Shown here piece after piece: positions 47,122-57,782 of a stretch of 64,000 nt of DNA (positions are counted from its first letter, which is position 1; the number at the start of each line of letters is the position of its first letter). Under the pieces are notes generated by a model. The model ran no database searches. It had not been told where the DNA came from and was given only the letters and a program-made list of their open reading frames with translations. Source of the DNA: Paenibacillus sp. FSL R5-0490 (GTDB lineage: Bacteria; Bacillota; Bacilli; Bacillales; Cytobacillaceae); NCBI RefSeq assembly GCF_001956215.1, contig NZ_MRTQ01000005.1, forward strand, positions 1-64,000, given 5' to 3'. The position numbers were made by a program, and so were the translations under genes.

Positions 47122-47859
47122 ATGAGTGAATCGTACATGATCAAGGTAGAAAAATTAAACAAATCATTCGGGGATCTCCATGTCCTGAAAGACATTGACA
47201 TAACAGTGAAGGAAAGCGATGTTGTTTGCCTGATTGGTGCCAGCGGGTCCGGAAAAAGCACACTGCTCCGCTGCTTGAACTTTCTTGAATTAAAGGACAG
47301 CGGCAATATCATTTTTGAGGGTGAAAAGGTTGAGAAAGAAACACATGACCTAAATAAAGTAAGAGAAAAAGTAGGAATGGTCTTTCAGCATTTTCATTTA
47401 TTTCCTCATATGACTGTTCTCGAAAATGTGATGGAAGCACCTTTGCATGTGAAGAAGCTACCTAAGGACCAAGTGAGAAAAGATGCCCAGGAACTATTAA
47501 AAAAAGTTGGGCTTTCTGACAAGGAGAATGTATACCCATCAAAACTTTCAGGCGGACAAAAGCAGCGTGTCGCCATTGCAAGGGCACTGGCTATGAAACC
47601 CGATATCATGCTTTTTGATGAGCCGACATCGGCACTGGATCCGGAGCTGGTGGGAGAAGTGCTTTCCACAATGAAGGAACTGGCCCTCGAAGGCATGACA
47701 ATGGTTGTCGTTACGCATGAAATGGGCTTTGCAAGAGAAGTGGCAGACTGGGCTGTTTATATGCATGACGGAAGAATTGTAGAAGTGGGACACCCGGAGG
47801 ACTTGTTTAATAATCCAAAAGAACAGAGAACCAAAAATTTCTTGGATTCGGTTCTCTAA
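47122..47859 (+). CDS. Polar amino acid ABC transporter, ATPase
   Basis: 245 residues; Walker [10 protein letters not shown] (about 38), Q-loop [17 protein letters not shown], signature LSGGQKQR, Walker [14 protein letters not shown] and the His switch VVTHEM. GlnQ/TcyC type. 13 bases after the permease. Confidence 0.95.
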   Translation: MSESYMIKVEKLNKSFGDLHVLKDIDITVKESDVVCLIGASGSGKSTLLRCLNFLELKDSGNIIFEGEKVEKETHDLNKVREKVGMVFQHFHLFPHMTVLENVMEAPLHVKKLPKDQVRKDAQELLKKVGLSDKENVYPSKLSGGQKQRVAIARALAMKPDIMLFDEPTSALDPELVGEVLSTMKELALEGMTMVVVTHEMGFAREVADWAVYMHDGRIVEVGHPEDLFNNPKEQRTKNFLDSVL

Positions 47860-47873
47860 ACAGTTTGAATGGT

Positions 47874-47912
47874 AAAAGACAGGGAAAAGCTAAATATCCC
47901 TGTCTTTTATTT
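47874..47912. terminator. Bidirectional terminator between transporter and ysxD
   Basis: AAAAGACAGGGA / TCCCTGTCTTTT stem with T runs on both sides; serves the two convergent genes. Confidence 0.85.
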
Positions 47913-48392
47913 TTTCTTTGATAATAAAAAGTATAATCCAATTAACATTAATAGGATTGGCCAAAACTGCCAAACATCCGAGACGCCATTTTCAAGAAGT
48001 CCCATCCACTCAGCTACTTTGTCATAAAACAGGAGCAATGCGGCAAGAATTAAGAATAAGATGCCCTGGAATAATCCTGCACCTGTTTTCTGATGCCGAA
48101 GGAGGAAGCCGAGAGCAATTATAAGAATGAATGTACCAATGTGGTCCGGCCAAATTTCGAGGCGGTTCACCACATGAAAATGCAGGCCAAATCCGGTTAA
48201 AATGACCCCTGGCAATATGGAGTCATAATCTCTTGCGCCATATCCCTGAACTAAAAAGGCTGCTCCGACGATAATGAGAAGAGTCGGCCAGGAATAAAAA
48301 GACTGTAAGGCAGTAAATCCGCTCTGCTGGAGAAAAAAGTAGGCTCCAAATCCGAGTAAAATAATTCCGGGGAAAATACGCTGATTTTTCAT
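47907..48392 (-). CDS. ysxD: Integral membrane protein, YsxD-like (LiaI/LiaF-TM type)
   Basis: 161 residues from the ATG at 48392 (site GGAAGTGG); an upstream ATG at 48410 overlaps that site. Four or five hydrophobic segments (IFPGIILLGFGAYFFLQQ, LLIIVGAAFLVQGYG, GTFILIIALGFLLRH, ILFLILAALLLFYD and a last WPILLMLIGLYFLL). The name rests mainly on position between engB and hemA and on the fold. Function unknown; related proteins act in envelope stress. Confidence 0.75.
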   Translation of the reverse strand: MKNQRIFPGIILLGFGAYFFLQQSGFTALQSFYSWPTLLIIVGAAFLVQGYGARDYDSILPGVILTGFGLHFHVVNRLEIWPDHIGTFILIIALGFLLRHQKTGAGLFQGILFLILAALLLFYDKVAEWMGLLENGVSDVWQFWPILLMLIGLYFLLSKKK

Positions 48393-48619
48393 GAAAAACA
48401 CCACTTCCAATAAGGTTCACTTGAATCCGGCAAGTTTTTTTGTTACTGTACATAAGGGAGTATTTGTCTATTTTAAGAGTGCCTTATACAAGGCTCCTGT
48501 TTAAAATATAGTATCATATGTGTTCATTATCTGTTCACATTTAAGCATTAATTGAAAAAACAGAAATGATATAATTAATATTAATGAACTAGGCAATAAT
48601 GCTGGGGGTGTCAATTTCA

Positions 48620-49969
48620 ATGCATATCTTAGTCGTCGGTCTTAACTATAAAACTGCCCCTGTTGAAATCCGTGAACGTTTAACCTTTAATCCTTCACAA
48701 TTGGGCGAGGCAATGAAGACTTTAAATGACAAAAAAAGCATTTTAGAGAATGTCATTCTGTCTACTTGCAATCGGACCGAAATTTATGCAGTTGTGGACC
48801 AGCTTCATACTGGCCGCTATTATATAAAGGAATTTTTGGCAGAACATTTCAATATGGATCAGAATGAATTTTCTCCATTCCTATTCATTTATGAAGGGGA
48901 TGGGGCCATAGAGCATCTATTCAAAGTAGCTTGCGGCCTAAACTCCATGATCCTTGGGGAGACACAGATTTTAGGACAGGTAAGGTCTAGTTTTCTGGGA
49001 GCTCAATCGGAAAATTCAACCGGTACCGTCTTTAACCACTTGTTTAAGCAGGCAGTAACGCTTGCTAAGCGTGCACACTCCGAAACGGAAATAGGGGCAA
49101 ATGCAGTCTCGGTCAGCTATGCAGCTGTGGAACTGGCTAAGAAGATTTTTGGATCACTTGAAAATAAACATGTTCTAATATTAGGAGCCGGGAAAATGGG
49201 TGAGCTGGCAATCCAAAATCTTCATGCCAACGGAGCCAGCGAAGTAACGGTTATTAACCGTACATTTGAAAAAGCGCAGAACCTTGCCAGCCGTTATGCG
49301 GGCCAGGCAAAAACGCTGCATGAGCTTCAATGTGCTCTTGTTGAAGCTGATATTTTAATCAGTTCTACAGGGGCCAAAGAATTTGTTGTCACAAAGGATA
49401 TGATGGCTTACGCAGAAAGAATGCGCAAAGGCAAGCCTCTATTTATGGTTGACATTGCTGTTCCAAGAGACCTGGATCCGAAACTGGCAGACCTGGACAG
49501 TGTTTTCCTATATGATATTGATGATCTTGAAGGTATTGTTGAAGCGAACCTTCAGGAGCGTAAAAAGGCAGCCGAAAAGATTCAGCTGATGATTGAAGGA
49601 GAGATTGTTGAATTCAAACAATGGCTGAACCTGCTTGGTGTTGTTCCGGTCATTTCCGCCTTGCGTGAGAAAGCACTGGCTATACAGAGTGAAACCATGA
49701 CAAGCATTGAAAGAAAGCTGCCGCATTTGAGTGATCGTGATAAAAAAGTGCTGAACAAGCATACAAAGAGCATTATCAATCAGCTATTAAAAGATCCTAT
49801 TTTACAAGCTAAAGAAATGGCTGGACAGAAAGATTCCGAACAGGCATTAGATTTATTTGTAAAAATCTTTAATATAGAAGAACTTGTTTCAGATCAGCAG
49901 AACGTGCACGCAGCAGCCAAACCAAAGCACGCATTCGCTCAATCACAGCAGGCTTCCTTTCAATCATAA
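48620..49969 (+). CDS. hemA: Glutamyl-tRNA reductase
   Basis: First step of tetrapyrrole synthesis, reducing Glu-tRNA to glutamate-1-semialdehyde. 449 residues from the ATG at 48620 (GGGGGTG site, [19 protein letters not shown]); the ATG at 48599 adds seven residues before the ribosome site. Catalytic Cys50 in [15 protein letters not shown] domain with [13 protein letters not shown]-terminal dimerisation helix. A -10-like TATAAT at 48570. First gene of hemAXCDBL. Confidence 0.97.
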   Translation: MHILVVGLNYKTAPVEIRERLTFNPSQLGEAMKTLNDKKSILENVILSTCNRTEIYAVVDQLHTGRYYIKEFLAEHFNMDQNEFSPFLFIYEGDGAIEHLFKVACGLNSMILGETQILGQVRSSFLGAQSENSTGTVFNHLFKQAVTLAKRAHSETEIGANAVSVSYAAVELAKKIFGSLENKHVLILGAGKMGELAIQNLHANGASEVTVINRTFEKAQNLASRYAGQAKTLHELQCALVEADILISSTGAKEFVVTKDMMAYAERMRKGKPLFMVDIAVPRDLDPKLADLDSVFLYDIDDLEGIVEANLQERKKAAEKIQLMIEGEIVEFKQWLNLLGVVPVISALREKALAIQSETMTSIERKLPHLSDRDKKVLNKHTKSIINQLLKDPILQAKEMAGQKDSEQALDLFVKIFNIEELVSDQQNVHAAAKPKHAFAQSQQASFQS

Positions 49970-49983
49970 AAGGGGTTCTGTCC

Positions 49984-50817
49984 ATGTTTGACATCTATAT
50001 GACACGGCTGCATGAATTCACGGTGGTTCTGTATGCCTTATGTGTCTTATTATATTTTATTGATTTTCTTCATCATAACCGGAAGGCGAATAGAGTTGCC
50101 TTCTGGTTACTTGCATTTGTATGGGTGCTTCAAACGGTGTTCCTAATACTTTATATGATTAATACAGGAAGATTTCCCGTATTGACCATTTTTGAAGGCC
50201 TGTATTTTTATGCCTGGGTGCTTATCACTCTTTCCTTGGGAATTAACAGGCTGCTCAGAGTTGATTTTATCGTTTTTTTTACAAATGTTCTTGGCTTTAT
50301 CATAATGGCGATCCATACATTCGCACCTGTGCAAATTGATTCGGCTGTCAAAGCGCAGCAGCTAATATCGGAACTGCTGCTGATTCATATAACAGTTGCG
50401 ATACTTTCATATGGAGCGTTCTCGCTCTCCTTCGTTTTTTCATTGCTGTATCTTATTCAATATGATTTGCTGAAAAGGAAAAAGTGGGGAACGAGGCTGC
50501 TCCGGATAACGGATTTGTCAAAGCTTGAACATATGTCCTATGTATTAAATGTAATCGGTGTACCTATGCTGATGATAAGTTTAATTTTAGGCATCCAGTG
50601 GGCATACATTAAGCTGCCGCATATGGTCTGGTATGACTCCAAGGTAATCGGTTCATTCATTGTCCTGGCTTTATATAGTATTTATCTCTATATGAAAGTC
50701 GGAAAGGGCTTATATGGAAAATCTTTAGCACTCTGGAATTTAGCATCATTTTTAATTGTATTAATTAACTTCTTTTTATTCGGCAAACTTTCATCTTTCC
50801 ATTTTTGGTATTCATAG
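49984..50817 (+). CDS. hemX: HemX, cytochrome c assembly-type membrane protein
   Basis: 277 residues with about eight membrane helices and the CcmC/CcsA-type pattern (HITVAILSYGAFSLSFVFSLLYL, GIPW-like GIQWAYIKLPHMVWYDSK). In B. subtilis HemX lowers the cellular level of HemA. Follows hemA by 14 bases. The 169 bases to hemC carry a GC-rich dispersed repeat. Confidence 0.93.
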   Translation: MFDIYMTRLHEFTVVLYALCVLLYFIDFLHHNRKANRVAFWLLAFVWVLQTVFLILYMINTGRFPVLTIFEGLYFYAWVLITLSLGINRLLRVDFIVFFTNVLGFIIMAIHTFAPVQIDSAVKAQQLISELLLIHITVAILSYGAFSLSFVFSLLYLIQYDLLKRKKWGTRLLRITDLSKLEHMSYVLNVIGVPMLMISLILGIQWAYIKLPHMVWYDSKVIGSFIVLALYSIYLYMKVGKGLYGKSLALWNLASFLIVLINFFLFGKLSSFHFWYS

Positions 50818-50958
50818 AAAAGCGGAGGCGACTGCCCGGCCCCGACAAGCATAAGATGGGATGCGGCCGCGGCGCAGTTTGCCGCAGAGCAGAACAGCTT
50901 ATGACCTCGAGGGGCCAGGAGCCGAAGCTGGACAAAGAAAAGCGGAGGCGGCTGTTCG
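50815..50958. repeat. GC-rich structured repeat between hemX and hemC
   Basis: AGAAAAGCGGAGGCG occurs at 50817 and again near 50937, framing about 120 bases in which GGCCCC...AGCATAAG pairs with CTTATG...GGGGCC. Intergenic repeats with the AAAGCGGAGGCG start are, as I recall, dispersed in several Bacillaceae genomes. It lies inside the hem operon and has a different base composition from its neighbours. Confidence 0.6.
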
Positions 50959-50986
50959 CTGCCAGACATAATTGCAGGAGGCTGTC

Positions 50987-51922
50987 ATGAGAAAAATAAT
51001 TGTAGGTTCAAGACGAAGCAAGCTGGCATTAACTCAGACCAACTGGGTGATCAGCCAATTGAAAAACATTGATCCATCCTTTGAGTTTGAAGTGAAGGAA
51101 ATTGTCACAAAAGGTGATAAAATTCTTGATGTTACCCTTTCAAAGGTCGGAGGAAAAGGTTTATTCGTAAAGGAAATCGAACAGGCCATGCTTGATGAGG
51201 AAATTGATATGGCTGTACATAGCATGAAGGATATGCCTGCTGTTCTTCCGGAAGGTCTGACAATTGGAAGCATTCCGGAAAGAGAAGACCATCGGGATGC
51301 ACTCATTTCAAAAGGGCACATCAAACTGAATGACTTAAAGCCGGGATCTACAATTGGAACAAGCAGCCTGCGTAGAGGGGCACAGCTTCTGGCGCAGCGT
51401 TCGGATCTCGAGATTAAGTGGATCAGAGGAAACATAGATACCCGATTATCCAAACTGGAAACGGAAGAATATGATGCGATCATTCTTGCGGCAGCAGGTC
51501 TATCCAGGATGGGCTGGGCATCGGATGTTGTTACGGAATTCCTGGAGCCGGAGATCTGTGTGCCGGCTGTTGGCCAGGGAGCACTTTCCATAGAGTGCCG
51601 TGAAAGTGATAAGGAGCTTCGGGCATTGCTGGATAAATTCACATGCCCTGAGACGAACCAGACTGTGCGTGCAGAGCGTGCGTTCCTGCATAAGATGGAA
51701 GGCGGCTGCCAGGTTCCGATTGCAGGGTTTGCAGCAATTAATGAAACAGGGGAATTGGAGTTAACAGGACTTGTAGGCTCTCCTGATGGTAAAGTGATTT
51801 ATAAGGAGACGCTAACAGGTTCAAACCCGGAAGAGCTTGGTGTTAAGGTGGCTGTTAAGTTAACCGAACAGGGAGCTAAAGAGCTTATCGACAGGGTAAA
51901 AGAGGAGCTTGACGGGCAATGA
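50987..51922 (+). CDS. hemC: Hydroxymethylbilane synthase (porphobilinogen deaminase)
   Basis: Joins four porphobilinogens. 311 residues from the ATG at 50987 (GCAGGAGG site; [18 protein letters not shown]). Conserved [29 protein letters not shown] and the cofactor Cys in [10 protein letters not shown] (about 241). Overlaps hemD by 4 bases. Confidence 0.97.
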   Translation: MRKIIVGSRRSKLALTQTNWVISQLKNIDPSFEFEVKEIVTKGDKILDVTLSKVGGKGLFVKEIEQAMLDEEIDMAVHSMKDMPAVLPEGLTIGSIPEREDHRDALISKGHIKLNDLKPGSTIGTSSLRRGAQLLAQRSDLEIKWIRGNIDTRLSKLETEEYDAIILAAAGLSRMGWASDVVTEFLEPEICVPAVGQGALSIECRESDKELRALLDKFTCPETNQTVRAERAFLHKMEGGCQVPIAGFAAINETGELELTGLVGSPDGKVIYKETLTGSNPEELGVKVAVKLTEQGAKELIDRVKEELDGQ

Positions 51923-52698
51923 AAGGGACTTCCCCTTTAGAAGGCATGAATGTTCTGGTGCCAAGAGGGAAAAAACAGGCTCAGGCCTTTTCAGCTCTTA
52001 TCCGAAGCTATGGGGGGATGCCGGTAGAGATCCCCCTGATTGCATTCGAGCCTTTGCGGGATAAAGCTTTATTTCAGGCCCATAAGCAAATTCATACTTA
52101 TGACTGGGTGATATTCACCAGCAAAACTGCTGTAGATGCTTTTTTTGAAAATTTTAGTCTAAGCAGCCCCTTCCCTAAAATAGCGGTTATCGGTGAGAAA
52201 ACTAAAAAAGTGCTTGCCGACAAGGGATTAAAGGTGCAGTTTGTGCCCGGAGAATATGTTGCTGAAGGATTTGTTGAGGATTTTTTGCCATTAGTAGAAA
52301 AAGGGATGAAGGTATTGATCCCTAAAGGAAATCTGGCACGTGACTATATCGCAGCATCTCTCTCAGAAAAGGGTGCAAATGTTGATGAAATTATTGTTTA
52401 TAAAACTGTTTTTCCACGTGAAAGCATCAGTCTGTTAAGAGATCAGCTTTCAGGAAAAGGGTTAGACATTCTTCCTTTTACCAGTCCTTCCACAGTGGAT
52501 CATTTTATGGAGGCTGTTAAGGAGCTTGGATTTCTGACTGCTGTAAAAGACAGTGTGGTGGGCTGCATCGGCCCTGTGACTAAAGAACGCGCAGAGGCGT
52601 ATGGCCTGCAGGTACATGCAGTTCCGGAAGAATATACAGTACATAGCATGCTTAAGAGCATTATTAGATACTTAGCAGAAACCAGGAGGGAAAATTAA
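51919..52698 (+). CDS. hemD: Uroporphyrinogen-III synthase
   Basis: 259 residues, two-lobed HEM4 fold: [78 protein letters not shown]. Closes and rearranges hydroxymethylbilane. Sequence conservation is low in this family, but order and motifs agree. Overlaps hemB by one base (TAATG). Confidence 0.95.
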   Translation: MKGTSPLEGMNVLVPRGKKQAQAFSALIRSYGGMPVEIPLIAFEPLRDKALFQAHKQIHTYDWVIFTSKTAVDAFFENFSLSSPFPKIAVIGEKTKKVLADKGLKVQFVPGEYVAEGFVEDFLPLVEKGMKVLIPKGNLARDYIAASLSEKGANVDEIIVYKTVFPRESISLLRDQLSGKGLDILPFTSPSTVDHFMEAVKELGFLTAVKDSVVGCIGPVTKERAEAYGLQVHAVPEEYTVHSMLKSIIRYLAETRREN

Positions 52699-53678
52699 TG
52701 GATCTTCAATTTAACAGGCATAGACGTCTTCGTAAAAGTCCGAATATGAGAGCGCTTATCCGTGAAAACTTCTTGCGTACAGAGGATTTAATTTATCCGA
52801 TTTTTGTGGCAGAAGGAGAAGGCATTAAAAGAGAAATACCTTCAATGCCGGGCATCTTCAACTTATCGCTGGATCATCTCGAGGAGGAAATGAACGAAGT
52901 CGTTTCTCTTGGAATAAAATCCGTTCTCTTATTTGGAATTCCTAAAGAGAAAGACGCATGCGGGCAGCAGGCTTATCATGATCATGGAATCGTACAGGAA
53001 GCTACCAGATTTATTAAAGCTAAATTTCCGGAAGTCATCATTATTGCTGATACTTGCCTTTGCGAGTATACCGACCATGGCCACTGCGGTTTAATTGAAA
53101 ATGGGGAAGTGCTGAATGATGCATCTCTGGAACTGCTTGTGCAGACGGCTGTAAGCCAGGCTAAAGCAGGAGCAGACATTATTGCCCCATCAAATATGAT
53201 GGATGGGTTTACAGCAGCCATCCGGGCAGGTCTTGATGAAGCCGGATTTGAAGATATCCCTGTTATGTCTTATGCAGTTAAATATGCATCTGCATTCTAT
53301 GGTCCTTTCCGGGATGCAGCTGACAGCACACCGCAATTTGGCGACCGGAAAGCGTATCAGATGGATCCTGCTAACCGCATGGAAGCCATGCGCGAAGCAG
53401 AATCTGATTTAATGGAAGGGGCAGACTTCCTGATTGTTAAGCCGGGAATGCCTTATTTGGACATTGTACGGGACGTTAAGAATAACATCAATCTGCCAAT
53501 TGTGATTTATAATGTGAGCGGTGAATATTCAATGGTTAAAGCTGCGGCACAAAACGGCTGGATTGATGAACAGAAAATAGTTATGGAAATGCTTACAGGC
53601 ATGAAGCGTGCAGGAAGTGATTTAATCATTACTTACCATGCAAAAGATGCGGCAAGGTGGATTAAGGAACAAGGATAA
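52698..53678 (+). CDS. hemB: Delta-aminolevulinic acid dehydratase (porphobilinogen synthase)
   Basis: 326 residues; Zn-site Cys cluster [14 protein letters not shown] (about 118-131), Schiff-base Lys residues in [19 protein letters not shown] and [13 protein letters not shown]. Makes porphobilinogen from two aminolevulinates. AGGAGGG site. Confidence 0.97.
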   Translation: MDLQFNRHRRLRKSPNMRALIRENFLRTEDLIYPIFVAEGEGIKREIPSMPGIFNLSLDHLEEEMNEVVSLGIKSVLLFGIPKEKDACGQQAYHDHGIVQEATRFIKAKFPEVIIIADTCLCEYTDHGHCGLIENGEVLNDASLELLVQTAVSQAKAGADIIAPSNMMDGFTAAIRAGLDEAGFEDIPVMSYAVKYASAFYGPFRDAADSTPQFGDRKAYQMDPANRMEAMREAESDLMEGADFLIVKPGMPYLDIVRDVKNNINLPIVIYNVSGEYSMVKAAAQNGWIDEQKIVMEMLTGMKRAGSDLIITYHAKDAARWIKEQG

Positions 53679-53732
53679 AACTGCAGATCATTAGTTAATG
53701 AAACTCCTTATTAAATAGAAAAGAGGGATGAC

Positions 53733-55019
53733 ATGCGCTCTTATGAAAAATCTAACAAGGCTTTTAAAGAGGCAAGCGAATTGATGCCTGGAGGTGTAAA
53801 CTCTCCTGTACGTGCCTTTAAATCGGTTAATATGGATCCCATTTTTATGGAACGCGGACGCGGCTCTAAAATCTACGATATCGATGGCAATGAATATATC
53901 GATTATGTTTTGTCCTGGGGCCCCTTAATTCTGGGTCATACGAACGAACGTGTGGTCGAGGGTATTAAGAAAGTAGCTGAAATGGGGACAAGCTTCGGAG
54001 CTCCAACTGAAATTGAAAATGAGCTTGCTAAGCTTGTTATTGAGCGCGTCCCTTCCATCGAAGTGGTTCGGATGGTTTCTTCCGGAACAGAAGCTACCAT
54101 GAGTGCTTTAAGACTTGCCCGAGGATACACCGGCCGAAATAAAATCATGAAATTTGAAGGCTGCTATCATGGCCACGGCGATTCCCTTTTAATTAAAGCC
54201 GGCTCTGGTGTAGCAACACTGGGGCTGCCTGACAGTCCGGGAGTTCCTGAAGGTGTTGCTAAAAACACGATTACAGTTCCTTATAATGATCTTGAAAGTG
54301 TAAGATATGCCTTCGAGCAATTCGGAGATGATATTGCAGGTGTGATTGTGGAGCCGGTAGCTGGAAATATGGGAGTCGTTCCTCCACAGCCGGGCTTCCT
54401 TGAAGGCTTAAGAGAAATTACAGAGCAAAACGGATCCCTGCTTATTTTTGATGAAGTAATGACCGGATTCCGCGTCGGCTACAATTGTGCGCAGGGCTAT
54501 TTTGGCGTGACACCGGACATTACATGTCTTGGAAAAGTTATTGGCGGCGGTCTCCCAGTCGGTGCATATGGCGGAAAAGCTGAAATAATGAAGCAGATTG
54601 CACCAAGCGGCCCAATTTACCAGGCAGGAACATTATCAGGAAATCCTCTTGCCATGACAGCCGGTTTCGAGACTTTAAGCCAGCTGACACCGGATTCCTA
54701 CAAAGAATTTGAAAGAAAAGCAGACAGACTGGAAGAAGGGCTTAAGGCAGCTGCTGAAAAATATGATATCCCGCACACCATCAACCGTGCCGGATCCATG
54801 ATTGGCATCTTCTTCACAAATGAAGACGTTATTAACTATGAAAAAGCCAAAACATCCAACCTTGAATTCTTTGCGGAATATTATAGGGAAATGGCAAATC
54901 AGGGAGTCTTCCTGCCGCCATCCCAATTCGAAGGACTCTTCCTCTCTACTGCACATACAGATGAGGATATCGAAAAAACAATCTTAGCTGCTGAACAGGC
55001 ATTCTCCAAATTAAAATAA
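53733..55019 (+). CDS. hemL: Glutamate-1-semialdehyde 2,1-aminomutase
   Basis: PLP enzyme giving 5-aminolevulinate. 428 residues; [11 protein letters not shown] start, [17 protein letters not shown] phosphate site, [13 protein letters not shown] Lys in [17 protein letters not shown] (about 267). Last gene of the hem operon; terminator follows. Confidence 0.97.
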   Translation: MRSYEKSNKAFKEASELMPGGVNSPVRAFKSVNMDPIFMERGRGSKIYDIDGNEYIDYVLSWGPLILGHTNERVVEGIKKVAEMGTSFGAPTEIENELAKLVIERVPSIEVVRMVSSGTEATMSALRLARGYTGRNKIMKFEGCYHGHGDSLLIKAGSGVATLGLPDSPGVPEGVAKNTITVPYNDLESVRYAFEQFGDDIAGVIVEPVAGNMGVVPPQPGFLEGLREITEQNGSLLIFDEVMTGFRVGYNCAQGYFGVTPDITCLGKVIGGGLPVGAYGGKAEIMKQIAPSGPIYQAGTLSGNPLAMTAGFETLSQLTPDSYKEFERKADRLEEGLKAAAEKYDIPHTINRAGSMIGIFFTNEDVINYEKAKTSNLEFFAEYYREMANQGVFLPPSQFEGLFLSTAHTDEDIEKTILAAEQAFSKLK

Positions 55020-55028
55020 GCAAAACCT

Positions 55029-55055
55029 GACACTCATCATTTTTGATGAGTGTTT
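55029..55055 (+). terminator. hem operon terminator
   Basis: ACACTCATCA / TGATGAGTGT around TTTT, then T5. Confidence 0.85.
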
Positions 55056-55086
55056 TTCATATTCCCTTAAAGCGCTATTTTTCTAA

Positions 55087-55115
55087 TCATAAAGTATCCT
55101 CATCCCTCATAGGAT
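55087..55115 (+). promoter_or_regulatory. Candidate SigE promoter of spoVID
   Basis: TCATAAA (-35-like) and CATAGGAT (-10-like) 14 bases apart, the spacing of SigE promoters; spoVID is SigE-controlled in B. subtilis. Confidence 0.45.
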
Positions 55116-55164
55116 TGTTAATGACATAGTGATTAAACGCAAAGATTCGAAGGGAGGAGTCGCT

Positions 55165-56424
55165 TTGTCTCAGGGGAATCCATCGTGCTTACGATTTTCT
55201 TTAGAAGAATCAGTATGGTTTCAAAAAGGACAGGAAGTATCAGACCTGATTTCCATCTCGTTAGACCCCAATATAACAATTCAGGAAAGCGATCAATATG
55301 TTACAATCCAGGGAGCACTGGAACTGGCGGGTGAGTATAGACGCAGCGATGAAGAAGCATCCGAAGAAGAACAAGAGGATTTTGCAGTTACCAAGTTCGT
55401 TCAGACAATCGAAGAACGGGGAGAAGGAATTTGTGAATTCAAACACTATTTTCCTGTCGATATCACCATTCCGAATAATAGAATCCAAAGCATTTACGAT
55501 ATTGACGTTGCGGTAGAGTCCTTCGATTATGTTCTGCCGGAAAGAAGCTGTATGAAGCTGACAGCTAATTTAACTATTACAGGATTATATGGTGATCAGC
55601 AGCATGTGCCTGTTCAAGTATGGGAGGAAGAAACTGAACCTGAAACTGAAGAATTAGAGCCCCTGTACAGATCTCCTGAAGCGGTGGAGGAGACAGAGGA
55701 GGAAGAGCCGATTCTGCAGGAATGGCCGTCTTATCAGCAGGAAGAACAGGAGCAGGAGGAAGAAAGGGAGGAACAGGCATCCGCTGAACAGGTATTCGCT
55801 GGCGCCGAGGAAGATATACGGGAAGAGGGGCAGTCGGAAGAGCATCTAGAGACAGCTGAGGTATATATCCCATTTGAGGCAGAAGCAAGAAAGCAGCCTG
55901 AAACGGAAGAGCAGGAAGTCATCAAACCTGCAGTGCCGGCAGCGCTTGAAGTAACTCAAGAACAGCCACAAGAAGAACAGAAGCAGAAAACTGCCCCGGA
56001 AGTATCTTTCTCTTCCCAGCGCAGCGAAGAGGAAAAACCGCCAACTGCACAGGAAATTTATCAAATGACGGAAACATCCGAATCGGATAGCCCCTCTTTT
56101 GAAAAGAAACCTGTCCAGGCAGCTGCACCGGAAACTGGTGAGGAAACAGAGGAATCATCATCCTCTTCAGAACAGGAAGCTAAGAAAAAGAAACTCTCCA
56201 AAAAGAAAAGCATGTCGTTAACTGAGTTTTTTGCCCGCAAGGAAGAGTCAGAAGAACATGTTAAACTCAAGGTTTGCATTGTGCAGAACGGCGATACAAT
56301 TGATGCCATTGCTGAAAGGTATGATATACCGTCCCAGCAGCTTTTAAGGGTGAATCATCTGGAAATTAATCAGGATATTTATGAAGGGCAAGTGCTGTAC
56401 ATTCCTGTTGCGGTAGCCCATTAA
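55165..56424 (+). CDS. spoVID: Stage VI sporulation protein D
   Basis: Needed for spore-coat encasement. 419 residues from a TTG at 55165 (GGGAGGAG site), giving MSQGNPSCLRFSLEESVWFQKGQEV as in the family; the GTG/ATT upstream would precede the ribosome site. N-terminal SPOCS domain (about 5-150), a very long Glu/Gln-rich disordered middle (about 155-355), and a C-terminal LysM domain (about 370-415: VQNGDTIDAIAERYDIPSQQ). LysM proteins of this kind interact with SafA and lipid-linked wall precursor. Confidence 0.95.
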   Translation: MSQGNPSCLRFSLEESVWFQKGQEVSDLISISLDPNITIQESDQYVTIQGALELAGEYRRSDEEASEEEQEDFAVTKFVQTIEERGEGICEFKHYFPVDITIPNNRIQSIYDIDVAVESFDYVLPERSCMKLTANLTITGLYGDQQHVPVQVWEEETEPETEELEPLYRSPEAVEETEEEEPILQEWPSYQQEEQEQEEEREEQASAEQVFAGAEEDIREEGQSEEHLETAEVYIPFEAEARKQPETEEQEVIKPAVPAALEVTQEQPQEEQKQKTAPEVSFSSQRSEEEKPPTAQEIYQMTETSESDSPSFEKKPVQAAAPETGEETEESSSSSEQEAKKKKLSKKKSMSLTEFFARKEESEEHVKLKVCIVQNGDTIDAIAERYDIPSQQLLRVNHLEINQDIYEGQVLYIPVAVAH

Positions 56425-56434
56425 AAGGTTAAAA

Positions 56435-56470
56435 GGCTGAGCAGGTATTGATAACCCGCTCAGCTATTTT
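56435..56470 (+). terminator. spoVID terminator
   Basis: GGCTGAGC / GCTCAGCT-type stem followed by ATTTTCG; moderate T tail, so ysxE may be partly co-transcribed. Confidence 0.65.
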
Positions 56471-56508
56471 CGTTTCACCAATATATATTTTTTTATTCTG
56501 GAAAGTGA

Positions 56509-57576
56509 GTGGTTAAGGTGGAAGAAAAAAATCGGCTGCAGAAAGTCTCTCCCATTTTAAAACATTATTCATTAGAGCCGCATTTTGTAGAGGATTTTGG
56601 GAGAGTTCAGAAGATTTACAGCAGCAAAGGCGTGTTTGCTTTGAAGAAAATAAAGCCTCAGCGTGGAGCAGATTTTATAAGGCATGTACAAACACTCTTT
56701 CAAAAAGGCTATAACAGAATAGTGCCTATTTACCCAACGGTGGACGGAAGATATGCGGTGCTCCATCAAAATGAATTATTTTATTTAATGCCCTGGATGT
56801 CCAATGAAGAAAAGGAGGACAGATTTGAGCGGCATCAGCAGATGATTAGGGAATTGGCAAGACTCCACACATTGTCCTCACGGGAAGTTCCTATAAAAAA
56901 AGAAGACCGTACCGAACATTATGAAAATACCTTACAGGAATGGGAGAAGGAAAAGGAGTTTTTGGAGGGATTCATCGAGGCCTGCGAAAGAAAAGAGTAT
57001 ATGTCTCCTTTTGAGCTAATGTTTTCCCTATATTACCATGATGTCAGTCAGGCACTAAAATTCTCCACAAACAAATTTAAAGATTGGTATGAAAAAACAA
57101 AGGAAAGTGAAAAAGCACGTACGGTCATCATTCATGGAAAAGTTTCAACGGAACATTTTTTATACGATGATAGGGGATATGGCTACTTCACAAATTTCGA
57201 AAATGCAAGACAGGGGTCGCCGCTCCATGATTTATTGCCGTTTTTATCAAGAACACTGAAAACATATCCAAAAAGATCGGAAGAATGTGTAGAATGGATT
57301 TACACTTATATGAAGTACTTTCCCTTCAGGGACGACGAGATGCTGCTGTTTCAAAGCTACTTTGCTCATCCGGGTCCGATTATCAAAGCTTGCGAACAAT
57401 ATTATAAAGGGGAAGGAAAGAGAGGAGAAAGAAAAGCGGTTCAGCATCTTCAAAGGCAGTACTGGCTTTTAAAAAATATTGAATATGCCGTTATGAGAAT
57501 CGATGAGATTGAGAGGCAAAAGCAGGAAGCAAAAGCGGCAGCAGAAGCTCAGGCACAGGAAGGAGCCCAAAGCTGA
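56509..57576 (+). CDS. ysxE: CotS-family spore coat protein YsxE (kinase-like fold)
   Basis: 355 residues, GTG start. APH/kinase-like fold of the CotS/YutH family: VFALKKIKPQRGADFI (nucleotide-lobe Lys), YFLMPW-like FYLMPWM hinge, then VIIHGKVSTEHFLYDDRGYG in place of the HGD catalytic loop (HGK, so the catalytic Asp is missing) and YFTNFENARQGSPLHDL for the metal loop (DFE/D altered). It is therefore probably catalytically altered or inactive. Associated with spoVID and coat assembly in B. subtilis. Confidence 0.9.
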   Translation: MVKVEEKNRLQKVSPILKHYSLEPHFVEDFGRVQKIYSSKGVFALKKIKPQRGADFIRHVQTLFQKGYNRIVPIYPTVDGRYAVLHQNELFYLMPWMSNEEKEDRFERHQQMIRELARLHTLSSREVPIKKEDRTEHYENTLQEWEKEKEFLEGFIEACERKEYMSPFELMFSLYYHDVSQALKFSTNKFKDWYEKTKESEKARTVIIHGKVSTEHFLYDDRGYGYFTNFENARQGSPLHDLLPFLSRTLKTYPKRSEECVEWIYTYMKYFPFRDDEMLLFQSYFAHPGPIIKACEQYYKGEGKRGERKAVQHLQRQYWLLKNIEYAVMRIDEIERQKQEAKAAAEAQAQEGAQS

Positions 57577-57594
57577 AGAATGCGGGCTCCTTAA
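57560..57594 (+). terminator. Terminator overlapping the end of ysxE
   Basis: GGAGCCC / GGGCTCC stem; the left arm lies inside the last codons of ysxE, then TTAAACC. It also faces the convergent small gene. Confidence 0.6.
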
Positions 57595-57782
57595 ACCAAT
57601 TGAAGATGAAAGGCGATAGCGATCAGGATGAACAGCGAGAGCAGCAGTACATCGAAGGTAGTAGGCAATAATATGGTTCTTATGCCTTGAAAAACACAGA
57701 ACGGGATAATGAATTGTGCACATACATTCCTGAAAGTTCTTAACCAGGGAGGCAGTGTGTATGGATTATATTTTCTTCTCAT
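57591..57782 (-). CDS. Small membrane protein (63 aa)
   Basis: ATG at 57782 with a good AAAGGGG ribosome site on the reverse strand. Basic, Pro-rich N-terminus (MRRKYNPYTLPPWLRTFRN), then two hydrophobic segments (about 20-35 and 43-60, FDVLLLSLFILIAIAFHL). Not recognised. The site, composition and convergent placement after ysxE argue for a real gene. Confidence 0.6.
   Translation of the reverse strand: MRRKYNPYTLPPWLRTFRNVCAQFIIPFCVFQGIRTILLPTTFDVLLLSLFILIAIAFHLQLV

Noticed and set aside
50805-50990. 61-codon ORF across the hemX-hemC gap
   Set aside because: It is made by the GC-rich repeat and overlaps the ends of both genes.
55577-56309. Several reverse ORFs antisense to spoVID
   Set aside because: They mirror the Glu/Gln-rich coding repeats and have no starts or sites.
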